DNA of 64,000 nucleotides from Hydractinia symbiolongicarpus (lineage: Eukaryota > Cnidaria > Hydrozoa > Anthoathecata > Hydractiniidae). Each line of letters opens with the position of its first letter. Within the stretch, counting starts at the first letter, position 1. The stretch spans positions 12,027,351 to 12,091,350 of the forward strand of contig NC_079877.1 in the NCBI RefSeq assembly GCF_029227915.1, in the 5' to 3' direction. The notes under the pieces were generated by a model that made no database searches, was not told where the DNA came from, and saw only the letters and a list, made by a program, of their open reading frames with translations. Of this stretch, positions 22,310 to 33,422 are shown in pieces. A program made the translations under genes and the position numbers.

Positions 22310-25300
22310 TTACGGAGTACCTTTGGACCAATCGGGAAATTTTGCACGAGGAATAAAAATAATACACAGGCGTTTTAAGGAAAACTAAAAACCTTTAAAT
22401 TTTGAGCAAATAATAAAAACGGTAGAAAGATTTTTGCTAGGTCTGGATACATGACAACATTTTAGACAAAAGTTACACCATGGTTGAGCGTTTAACCTGC
22501 CAGATAGTTAAATTTAGGATTCACTAAAAAAGGGGTAGATATTAAACTGTGATATATTATCTCAATACTTTTAATACTAATTATAATACAGTGAGCATAA
22601 TAATTCACAAAATAAGTCTAAACATTGTTGAGGTTATAAACTATTATCCAGCGTAGATTGATGCCTTCCGATTTCTTTGAATTCGTTTAAAGTCCTAAGA
22701 ATGCCTTCGTGTGACGAAATGCACTGATAATTACTTTGCTTCACCTAGCACCCATATTTTTTCCTGCCATGCAAATGCCAAAGCTGAAAGAGCTTACCGC
22801 TGGGAATGTAAACAATAGAATTCATCTATTGAGAATTAAGAAAAGGAAGGGAAAAACTATTATGAATTAAGAAGGCTCTTTTTAATACAGAGAATGAGCA
22901 AAAAAATTAAACGTCTTTATCTTCTAATGACCTTTTGTGAAAAATAATAATAAGGAAGCAATTTCATGTAGCAAAATCTTTATTATCGTAAAAAAGCTGC
23001 AGCAATACAGGCACATATATAAACTTACAGAAAATACGAATTCTAAAGTTCAGCCAAATTGAATGAAATATATAAAAAATGTTAATATGAAGTTAAATTT
23101 CTGCTTAGCTACCTTCACTTACACACCTAGACTCACATGAATATTTGAAGTGGCTAGCTATTTTTGCATTTCAAAGAACCAAATTTCAAGTTTCCCCTAT
23201 ATACAAGTTTTTAACCAACCAATTCAGTAAAATACACAGAGCTAAACTGAGTGAATTTGAAGTAAACAGCAGCCTAAATAACTTGTTTGTATATTTGTAC
23301 TGCGCTGGTATAAGAGGAATAAAATCACGCGTCTGTATTGTTATATATATAACTTTGGTTTATTGAGACAAATATTATTAAATATCACACCCAGAAAAAC
23401 TGTGCATTTGAGGGTCACCTGACGAAGCCTCCTCCAGTATCGCTGCCAGGGAGGGTAAGAAAATATACAAGATGCCCTGGGACGAGGTTGAGTTATCCCA
23501 ACAGGGATGGAAACATAATGAAAGAGATTGAATTATTTTTGTTTCTATTGAAATCATCCGTGATGCGATCAGTTGCAAACCTATTCACGGGGTATTTTTT
23601 AAATTCTGGCACGTGTCAGTTTCAGTTATTTTTATTGGTCGAAAAACAAGCGGTATGCTAATAATATATTATTTCGTAATTAATTAGTGAATCAAACAAT
23701 ATTTTAGTTCAAAATGGCTGATATGTCTTTTTAAAAATAGGCCAAGCGAAAAAAAAATTAATAACTGTCGCATCTATTTATCAAATCACAACATTTAAAA
23801 TAGAAATTATTATTAATTCTTCTACTTTTTTAAATTTTCTAACTTCCTCTTAACTCTGAATAACACTTGATCCTAAATAATTTATCATGCTAAATTCTAG
23901 TTTATCTAAATTCTAGTTTATTTAGTATTCCAGAACATTAAAATCTTTTATGACAATTCACTCTTCCCCTGTGACAAATAAAAACACGACAGCCCCGGGA
24001 TAGTTGCGCTTTGTCTAAAAATAACAATGTTTTACATATAAACAAGCGGGCCTTGCAGGATTGATTTTTCATAAACGTTAAATACCCTAATGGGAAAATG
24101 TGGTCATTGTCATCGCCAAAGCGTATCATAATGTCCAGTCCCACATTCAAAGTTAGAAAGGACGGGGTCTTATCCTTCTATTATTGCATGCTTTTTTTAA
24201 ATTAAAGTATCATTGTCAACAATATATGATTCACCCATCCTCGTCCCCAGGGTTTGTTGCCTAAGGGCCGCTAGTGCTTACTTGACGGCTACAGAAGATC
24301 CTGGTACAGGCTGCTTTTCAAAACCCACATAGTAGGTTACTATAAATAATTAATGATTTGTCTTGCTGTTACAGTTTCTGCAGCTAGTAAAAGCAATTTG
24401 ATGGAGGTCTTCACACATGGCGAAGACGATGTCTTTTGGTTGTTTATGTTTTTTAACGCTTGACTTTAGAAAGTTTTATTTTAAACCAAGTTATTATTTG
24501 TTCACCCTGAAACTGTATTTTATAGTTATGAAATCTTTTAAGAAGCATTATTTATTAATTATCAAAAGTATGTGTTAACGTGTGTTTAGATTAAGCTGAT
24601 TTTGATAGGATGTACTGATACAAGACAACCTAGCTAACTCTTAGATTGTGGCATGTAGCTAGTTTTATGTTTAATAAGTAAACAAAATTAAAGCTGCTTA
24701 AATAACTGGCTATGAAATATGTTTTCAATGTCAATGTCTTATAATTGTTTGCTGAAAATTTTTTATAAGCAACCCAGTTGAAAATGTCACATTTAAAATT
24801 GAATCAAAATTAACATGATGCTTAGCACCCTTCAGTCCTTATATCTACGTTACGATATGATCCCTTCCGTTCACTTTCCCCAGCGAGCAACTTTCCCAGT
24901 TGAACTACGGTTTCCTAAAAGCAATATATACTACGCTTGAACAGAAATATAACGTGATCCGAAGTTTCAAGTTCTGGTTCACATTTCCAGAAATGTGTTG
25001 ATAAAAGAAAGGTGCTAGGCGCTAAAAATAATTAGCTAAGAAATTTGTATTCAGAAAGGCCTTAGCAATTTGATGCTTGACCCAAGAGAGAGATTAATCT
25101 ACTATTACTTAAATGTGTTACATATTGTATAACAATAGCCATTCAATATATACGTAGCACCCAAATTAGTCCTTTTTTACGACTGCTCACGTGTTGTAAC
25201 TCATCGTAACAAATCTAATACCACACTTTTTACATAGTATTTCAAATTTTAGGACCTTGTCTATTCATTTCCATATTCATTCCATACCAAAGGCTAACTA

Positions 25301-26033
25301 GTGACAAATTCAAGATATAGATCGTACACTAAAATAACTTCATAGTTTCGAAACGTGAAATTTTCTACCTATGACTGATGTGTCTAAATTTTGCACAAAT
25401 ATGACGTCTTTGCTTGCTAAGCAGTCACATCAGTTGTTCATAATTGGAAGACAAATTTTAACTAATCTGACTAATACTATATTTGCGGAAGACCACTTGT
25501 TTTTTTTAAAAATAAATAAAAAAAAAGATTTTTGTTTTTTAGTAATGGGTTATTATGCCTGCCTATGTAGCAAGATTAGTTAGCTACATGTATTTTCTCA
25601 TCCAGCTAAACTGCCAAAGTGATGTTTTTAATGAGTTTAAAGAATTATCATTCAAAATGTCAACAATAGAAATCTGCCAAAATAACATCTTTCATAAAAA
25701 TATTTACTGTTTAGCTCACCCTTTTTTAGTCAATCTTTTTTAACATTTTTTATAATCTTTTATATTTCTAACAAAATCCGCCATCTTTATAACAAAATGT
25801 TGCATACATTATGACGCGCGAATAAATTATTTATGTCCGATGTAAGCCAATCGCATTACAGAACTCACCAGCCTGTTCCAGGTGTAATTTCGCCGCCCGC
25901 CTTAATGTTAAAAAGACAAAAAGCCCTGGGGACGAGGTTGATGATTCACCCACATGAACCAAAAAAAGGTATCAACTGGATGCGAGGTTAATTTCATAAA
26001 GTAGTTATTACGCTTCAACACACTTTCAATATT
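22310..26033. other. Intergenic with dispersed repeat fragments
   Basis: The phrase CCCTGGGGACGAGGTTGA and its reverse complement recur at 23475-23500, 24237-24253 and 25922-25942, marking a repeat family in both orientations. Other ORFs (23145-23366, 24150-23938, 25371-25743) show no domain. I see no supported gene. Confidence 0.45.
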
Positions 26034-26282
26034 TTAAAGGTACTGTCCGATTAAAAAACAATATCTTTTCTTTTGTTTTATTAAGTATCAAAAATAACGA
26101 AGATTGCACTCTTGAACAACAAGGATTTATCTAATACTTAGCACCATCGTTTGTTTGTTTTGATCTTGCTGCACTAGCCTACCATCTTCACGAACTTTCG
26201 AACGCGGCAAAAGGACTGGTTCAATTCATTATTCAGCACATTTTTGCTTGTGACGTAGTTACCTGGCTTCTTATTAGGCGAA

Positions 26283-26307
26283 CCCCCCCCCCCCCCCCCC
26301 CCCCCCC
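26283..26307 (+). repeat. Poly-C run of about 25 bases
   Basis: An uninterrupted C homopolymer inside the TTAA element; the opposite strand is a G run able to form G-quadruplexes. The length should be treated with caution because long homopolymers are often miscalled. Confidence 0.9.
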
Positions 26308-26572
26308 GACTTGCGCATCGAACGACTAAATGTTTATTTATAATTTTTTTCCTTTGTTTAAAAAAGTTCTTCATGAAGATAGCAATGAATGAAAATAATT
26401 CGCAGGTTCTAGGATTTCAATTCGAGCCGAAAGAACAGCGAATGATGAGCTAGTTCCGACTTTTCGAGACGTAGACGAACATAACATTGGAAACCTTGTT
26501 GCTCCTACTCCTAAATGTGAGAGGATGCCCTCTGAAGTGTAGAATGTTTTTGCTGTCACGAGACAGGCTCTC

Positions 26573-27530
26573 AGTCTTTTTCAGGAATATTTGAGTAGGT
26601 GTGCGATGATTCGCACGTGTAAATCAAGTAATGCGTGCGATGTAAAACGCACGTGCAAAGAATGTTACGCCTGCGATACGGGCTCCGAGGTTATTTTTGT
26701 TGTGCATTCATTTTGCGGAAGAAAAGTGGGGGACGTTTTCAATCGTGAACCCCAAACACGATGGTCGAGCGTCTACTGGTATAGCGACTCTCTCAATCTT
26801 AACTTCCTTTTCTACACGTCCGAAATAGTATGCATGACTATACTGTCATTTTTATATTTATTGTTTATTTTTTACAAGCAAATAGGCAAAAATATGCTTT
26901 GTTTTCAAATTAAAAAAAATCTTTATCCACGTGGCTTAAATAAAACTTCAAAAAGTTCAGCTACACTTTAACAAAATTTTTACAGAAAAAAATTTATACC
27001 GCCCGTGGGTTTCGGTTTTACAGGCATAAAGAAAAAATCCATTAAATTCGGACCTGCTATGGTTTCCAATTATTTTGTCCGTGCTCTGTCGGCGTTCACC
27101 TCCGCATTAGTTAAGAACCGCATGGCTGGATTTCTTGTGTAAGACCTGGTTACCAACGACGAAGGGGCAAGGCAAAAGAGATTTATGTCTACGTAGTTCT
27201 TTTAACTAAGTCAGGAGTCGGTGAATTAGCTAGGATGGTCAGGTTGGCTATGAATAGGCTTGCTCGTGGATTAAAAGGACCAGGACTATTCAATAATTTC
27301 TGAGATCTAAAAGTGTCCGACCAATACGGAAATCTATCGGACGTTTTGTCTGACGACTGTCCAAAAATTATTTCGAGGGCTGCTATCGCACGCTACAAAA
27401 TGGATTTTATAGGTTGATTTTGAAAACTCAATATTTATTTTTCAGGCGTGCGATTAATCACACGCCTGAAACGATTTAGGCGTGTGCCAAGGCGTGCGCG
27501 TGCGATCGCACGCCTCTCCTGAAAAAGACT
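26573..27530. mobile_element. Nested inverted-repeat element with GCGATCGCACG-rich ends
   Basis: AGTCTTTTTCAGGA at 26573-26586 is mirrored exactly by TCCTGAAAAAGACT at 27517-27530. Both ends continue inward with subterminal copies of motifs like GTGCGATnnnnCGCACG and CGTGCGATCGCACGCC, unusually CpG-rich for this window. Such subterminal arrays are typical transposase-binding sites of hAT/Mutator-like elements. The Cys-rich ORF at 26591-26971 is probably a by-product of these repeats. Confidence 0.5.
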
Positions 27531-28559
27531 GGACTCTATTAAATATTTTCAATTACATGGTATAAAAGTTTCTACTCCTTCATGAGTAATTCTTAGATGC
27601 GAGTGTGATTGAGTAATATTGTAATATTTTTCAGATAAAAAATGTATTACGGAACACGAAGAATTCCGAGCGGTGGTTTTATTGAAGAGTACGCTGTGAA
27701 CATCTTTGGTGGCACTCCATGACAGAGAGTTTCGAACGACCACCTAGTTACCAGCCCCCACTTACCTCCTTAACATCCTTTTCTTTCCTCCGTTCAGATA
27801 TTTCTCTGACTTTTGGTTTTTCCTTATACGGAAGATTTTTTTTTTGGATCCTTGAGCAGCGAAAAAAAAATTTTATCCTGTTTTTTTCGACTGTTGTTAG
27901 TGCAATTCACAACAGCGCAACACGACATTATTCTGCCTCTCAACCTTACTGAATGTGCGATCTGAGTCTAATCTCTCTGTGGCGGGACATCTAGTGAAGA
28001 GGAAACTAATTTTTAATTATTGATTGGTTGTCTTTAGAGTAGCTGAAACAACTATGCAACCCTAAGGCTAAAGTCATATTGAACTTCAAGTTTTATTAGC
28101 GAAAGCTTCTTACTTAGGTTCGTACAGAATTAGCACAGTGTGTGTTTACCTTAAGGTCTAGACACATCTCTCGCCTTCGATTTTTTAATTCCATATGAAT
28201 AATTCATAAAAAGCGGTCTTTCCCAATTCAGGGGGTAAAATTACCAAAATTTTTAAACATATAATAAAATATCAGCCCTGGCCCACGTTTTATCTATTTT
28301 GGTCAGTTCGGCGCGCTCCAGGTAAATACGTCACACGCGACATATTATTTCAGCCTCGCTTTAGTGCCTATCATCCGCCATCCATATAAACACTCGAAGC
28401 GAGAGACCGCATGCTTTTTTTGTAAACAAGAATGAGATATTGTTCAGTTGGTGTTAGGAAAGAAAACAAATAATTATTTAATTATTTTATAAAAATTAGT
28501 TCCAAATAAGAATTTTTTGTCAAAATTTTAGTTGATTTTTAATCGGACAGTACCTTTAA

Positions 28560-31500
28560 AAAATTTTCTCCATATAATTTAAAATTTCTTCTTTATTATT
28601 TTCTTAGTCATAATCTATCAATTTCATAAAGACTAGTTTTATTCGACAAAACAATTTTGAAAAGTATTCTGTGAGTATCAAACGGTTTTTCCTTGAATGC
28701 TACAAAAAACCGGTAATAGAAAAATTTTAAGATTTGATTTTTTGACCGCTCATTAAACAAGGTTTTGTATGGAGCTACACTAACCGGTTTGGAAAGCCAT
28801 AATTTAAATGGCACCATAAAATAAACGAAAACAAACAGATTTTTATAGCGCAAAAAAATACAAAAGTAGCTCATCTAAAACCATATGTTCATCTTAATTC
28901 GTTTCAATTCATGTAAAACGATTTGAATTTTGTTACCTTACAAAAACTTCAAATTAGCCGTAGGCGAAGAGACGTAAACGTTTAGGCTCCTACTTTAAAT
29001 CTCGGGACAAGTGTATCGCAATTGATCACTATTTAAAATGTTACCAAAGGCAAAAACCCGCAGATTTTATAAATTTGAAAAAAGTATGTCACTTTTTTAC
29101 TTTCTTATCGTTCACTACCAATTCCGCCCTTTTCAATAAAAAGGATGAACACCGCTATAATTATTTTGCCGAACATCTTCTTACTGTGAAAAATTGCTTG
29201 TATGAATGTTCTGTTCAACGTCAAGCTTTGGGGAAGAAAGTGCAAGCCGTAAATAAATCTGGGGCCAATTTAGGTAAGTTACCTAACCCTGGGTCCCCGA
29301 ATCCGTTGCGGAATGGACGGGTTGATGACGTCATCAAAAACCTTTAAACCCCAATATCTCTGCAACCGTTTGTCAAAGATACATGAATACATGTCCTAAT
29401 CACCGTTTCAAGATCTATACGATGAGGTCTCTGCTGATGTCAGCAAAAGTTTTAAACCTTTATATCTCCTTAGGTGATCGTCGAAAACATATAATCCTAT
29501 ACATTATTTAGATCAGAGTTTTAACCTCATTGCGGGCAAAGAGTAAACTAAATTTCGCCAATTTTTTTTTTGTATCCGCACTGCTGACGTTAGCAGGTAT
29601 AAATTGTTTTTCCACTCTCGCTGGTGAAAAGTAATTTGATTTTTAGCGTGGCAAAAAATTGCTTTTGATTTTTTTTACATAGCTTATGGATATAAAGTAG
29701 GGTGAATTATTGATGTCTCGTTAATAGGCGATTTTAAATATTTTTTGTAGGAAGGATTTTTTACTACAGCCTAAAATTATACATTTTGGTTGTAAGACTA
29801 TTAAATATTAGATATGTAACTATCTATATATTTAAATAGGATATAAATCTATTTTATTTATTTTTTTGTATTTCACATATTTAAAATGAAATTTTATTTC
29901 GTGTGTGATTGTCAGTCCATTGTAACTGCTATTTTAAAACATTAAAAAGAGCAAACAGAATGCTAATTTTACTATAAACGGCTAAGAAGATATATCATTG
30001 AGATCAGTAATACATTCACATAGCAAGCACGTGTCATAATAATCTTTTCCTCTCTGTAATACATCACAGGGGAGGTCAGGAACTAAGAATTATCACAGTT
30101 GATGTTAGGAGAACAAGAATTGTTATTAATTATTTGAATGAAACATCAAATTTAAATAGCTGGGCATATTTTTGTCAAGTAATCAATCAATGATTATGTA
30201 TCTTCAATGTTTCTTCATTTAACTTAGTTATCATACAATTGCTTTGATTTATTCTAGCCATTTAAAGTGATCCCTCCAGCTGGATCTTACCAAGGTAACC
30301 CGTGTTGTAAAAGAACCATCCACTTGTTCTCGATATAACCATACCCTTGGTCGTTTTAGGCGTTTTAACTTTAAAACCCACCGTTGTTAGGGTGTATTGA
30401 AATTTGGTGTATTGTGGCCCAATATTTTATTCTAGAGCGTCAGATAACGTTGGGTTAGTGCGTGGTTTAACTTACCAAACTAGCCCCCTTCTCCAATGTC
30501 TTTGAAAAAGGGCGTCCAAAAATAAATAATATATATTTTCAAAAAAAAAAATCATAAAAAGTTCTATATTTGTAAATGTTACATTATTTTCCCTATTTCA
30601 AAATTCAAGTGAAAGCCGTAAAATGGTTTCATTGCCTTTTTAATATTTGAAAAAATGTCCGACTTCTCTCGACTAAAGTACCTATACTGCACAACTGTCA
30701 CGGAACACATTTAAGTAATACAGTAGAAGATAAAGCGAGTTTAAATCTCTTAAAGATAACTCATTTTAAATCCATCAGATGTCGAATTATTTTATTAGCA
30801 AAACTTTCAATACGATTGACCGTTTATCAAAAATCAAAAAATTCAGTTTTATATAAATTTTTACTTGCTGAGCCAATTAAAATGATGACATAAGTAATAT
30901 TATTTTTCTTCCTTTCTTTTTTCTTTAATCGTCAGCCAGCACACTACAATATTCGAACTTTTAAAAAAACATTTCTGTAAATTCTCGCTTACTTTGAGAT
31001 TTTACTTATTTAAAATTAATCATATACTGATATATTTCATATAGGCACCGTGGTCCCTCAGTTTTAAAAATAAATCCTTGTCTTTCTATCCCTGTAAAAT
31101 TGCTTAAATCAGAACCGCCCTGTTAACTAAAGAAGAAGAGCGTTTATTAGTCTCAGGCGTCTCGCATTTAAACTACCAACACTTTCATGCCAAACAGCAG
31201 CAACTAAATTCTAGCTTTCAGCCTAAAGCAATTATAAATCAACGCTTTACAGTAAAGATAATGGCGAAGAAATATGAGAGCATTATCTTAGTATGAATCA
31301 TTAATTAACATTACCTTAAATTACAATAAATTACAATAACACGTAGTTTCATATTTATTGTAATTTGAATGATAAAGACATGAATGACACATATTTAAAA
31401 TTCACCTATTATAATACATTTCCGTCATCGTGAAAGTGACAGCTGACATGTCACGATTTTCAAATACACGTGCCCGCATACAATGTCATTTATATCTGCT

Positions 31501-31702
31501 AGCATACAATTAGTACATCAGGACACAGCATTTATCAAACATTCTATCTGCAAGGCATCGACACCGCCCTTACCGGAGTATTGTTTCCACAGATCACGTC
31601 GCTGTAAAACCATTTGCTGTTCTCGGGATTATTACAAAGGAAAAATAGGATGGCAAGAAAGTATAGAAAGCCCAAACCAGCAGAGAAGAGGCACCTCATT
31701 TA
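28560..31702. other. Intergenic; repeat fragments and possible orphan exons
   Basis: The segment 29260-29530 (GATGACGTCATCAAAAACC and following) matches a repeat family also seen at 39714-40410 and 53640-53800. A coding-like stretch at about 29143-29273 ends at a good donor (TTTAG|GTAAGT) and another at about 30256-30294 (CAAG|GTAACC), but neither connects to a gene I can build. The stretch 31440-31702 is probably the promoter and 5' leader of the next gene; its ORF at 31483-31713 has no domain. Confidence 0.35.
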
Positions 31703-33050
31703 ATGGATTTTAAGATGACGACACGTAACGTCATAATTTTCGTGGTTTTACTCTCGCTTACTTCGTGCAGTAATGCTACTGTAAATTTAAAGATTGGCTT
31801 GTACAATTACATCCCAGATGTTGCTGGCGATCAATTGCAATCGTATGCAAATTATATTAAGACAAAGTGGGATGCGCTAGGAACTGGTACAACAATTCAG
31901 CTGGTCGTTGATAGTAGTGTATACGACCCTTATGGCGATCTTAACACCTACCTTGGTTCTGGCGCAGGAAGTTTTGATATAATTGAGACGGACATGGTAA
32001 GATCAAGTGAATTAATTGGAAAGGTGGTGGAAATACAAGCTGGTGCAGCTTCTGATCAGATCAATGTTACTAGATTTGTTCAAGCTACTGTTGATGCAGT
32101 AAAACATAACACTGCTTATTTGGGCTTTCCTACTTTTGCCTGTGGCAATTTCATCATCCAAACCGTTCTTTCTGGACAAGCGGGAGTTTCTCTAGATGGA
32201 ACAAATTACACGCGATTTATTCAAAGTGCTGATCAGGCTCAGAACACAATGGTCTATGATGGACCTTGTGGATCAGCCAAACCCAGTAATAAACGTGCAA
32301 GATTGCTAGGTGGAAAGATAGACAGTTCATCAGGCTGGTATCTCCCCTTTATCTATCTCGACAGCGTTGCAGACATACTTGGACCAGCCAGTGTTCAGGC
32401 AGAGATCAACAACGTTTTGGCTGGCAACCCGAATAATGAAACCATTCAAAAGCTTCGAAAATTCTTTGGATACTTCAAAGACAATTGCAATGCAATCGAT
32501 CAAACTGACATTGAAGATGATGTAGTCAATGGAAAAGACGGGTACTTTTATGGATTCTCTGAGAGATTGAGCATAATTTACAAGAAAGCAAATTATCAAA
32601 ACATAAGAGTATTGGGATCCATAGCACCACCGTTTGGCCAACAAAATCACCTTTTAATGTACACAGATGCTTTAGTGTTAAATAAAGTCAAATATGACCA
32701 GCAAGATGATGAATATAAAGCAGCTGTTATGAGATTTTCAAAATTTCTTTCAAGTAAGTAAAGGCTGTTTTTTTTTTAAACCAGATTTTTATTTATGATG
32801 CTTGGAACCTAATTATATTCTTCATTTTGTAGGCGAAGAACTCCGTAAGGAATTAGTGATGGGTAAAGATCTTCAACCAGAAAGAATTCGATACTTACTA
32901 CCTCCGGTAAAAGAATTTTTTGAAACAACGCAGAATACACTGTATCAACAGTACTATCAAATTATCCGAAATGGTTTTCCCTCGCCTTCTCTTTCCGAAG
33001 CCACCAGACAAGGAATGCAAGCTATTTTGAAGCCATTGGTGAATATTTAA
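31703..33050 (+). CDS. Secreted thiaminase I-like protein (two exons)
   Basis: Exons 31703-32753 and 32833-33050 join in phase 1 (TCA A|GTAAGT..TTGTAG|GC) to 422 residues. A second ATG at 31715 leaves 418 residues and starts closer to the signal peptide (hydrophobic core IIFVVLLSLTS). The mature part has the type-II periplasmic-binding-protein fold of thiaminase I, which cleaves thiamine by swapping its thiazole for a nucleophile. Matching landmarks are the first strand (LKIGLYNYIPD), FDIIETDMV, the catalytic-loop Cys147 in TFACGNF (TGT at 32141) and Glu287 in GFSERLS (GAG at 32561), corresponding to Cys113 and Glu241 of the Bacillus enzyme. The C-terminal exon resembles the family's final helices (LLPPVKEFFETTQNTLYQQY). 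AATAAA at 33095-33100. A bacterial origin followed by intron gain is my inference; a non-catalytic binding protein is the alternative. Confidence 0.8.
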
Positions 33051-33118
33051 AATATTGCACTGTTCCGTTGTAACCGCATCGCTGCTTCTAAGGAAATAAA
33101 AATTGAAACAGCAATTTG

Positions 33119-33422
33119 GTGTATTTTCTTTTATAGAAGTGCGCAACCGCCTTGCGACTGGCATTTTCTCCCTTCGACTGTAACTATTTTTTTAAAGTCA
33201 CAGACAGATATTGGACGCTCTAACTTGCTTGCCTACAACAAAACCCGGTTCGTTCGTAGTAAATGACTTAGTGTATTTTCTTTTATAGAAGTGCGCAACC
33301 GCCTTACGACTGGCATTTTCTCCCTTCGACTGTAACTATTTTTTTAAAGTCACAGACAGATATTGGACGCTCTAACTTGCTTGCCTACAACAAAACCCGG
33401 TTCGTTCGTAGTAAATGACTTC
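33119..33422 (+). repeat. 152-bp tandem duplication after the thiaminase-like gene
   Basis: The block GTGTATTTTCTTTTATAGAA..AGTAAATGACTT is present twice in a row, at 33119-33270 and from 33271 to about 33422, with a single difference seen (CTTGCGAC against CTTACGAC). The first copy starts about 18 bp after the AATAAA of the gene. No coding function is apparent. Confidence 0.95.

Larger units (their letters stand above)
26038..28555. mobile_element. TTAA-flanked DNA transposon (Kolobok/piggyBac type), non-autonomous
   Basis: Terminal inverted repeats AGGTACTGTCCGATTAAAAA at 26038-26057 and their exact complement at 28536-28555 are each bordered by TTAA (26034-26037 and 28556-28559), the target duplication expected for Kolobok or piggyBac superfamilies. 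The interior of about 2.5 kb carries no transposase I recognise, a 25-base C run (26283-26307) and a nested inverted-repeat element (26573-27530). The perfect 20-bp ends suggest fairly recent activity. Which superfamily supplied the transposase cannot be told from the ends alone. Confidence 0.75.

Noticed and set aside
26591-26971. Cys-rich ORF of 126 codons resembling a small secreted protein
   Set aside because: The Cys codons come from the GCGATnnnnCGCACGTG subterminal repeats of a mobile element; the rest is low-complexity.
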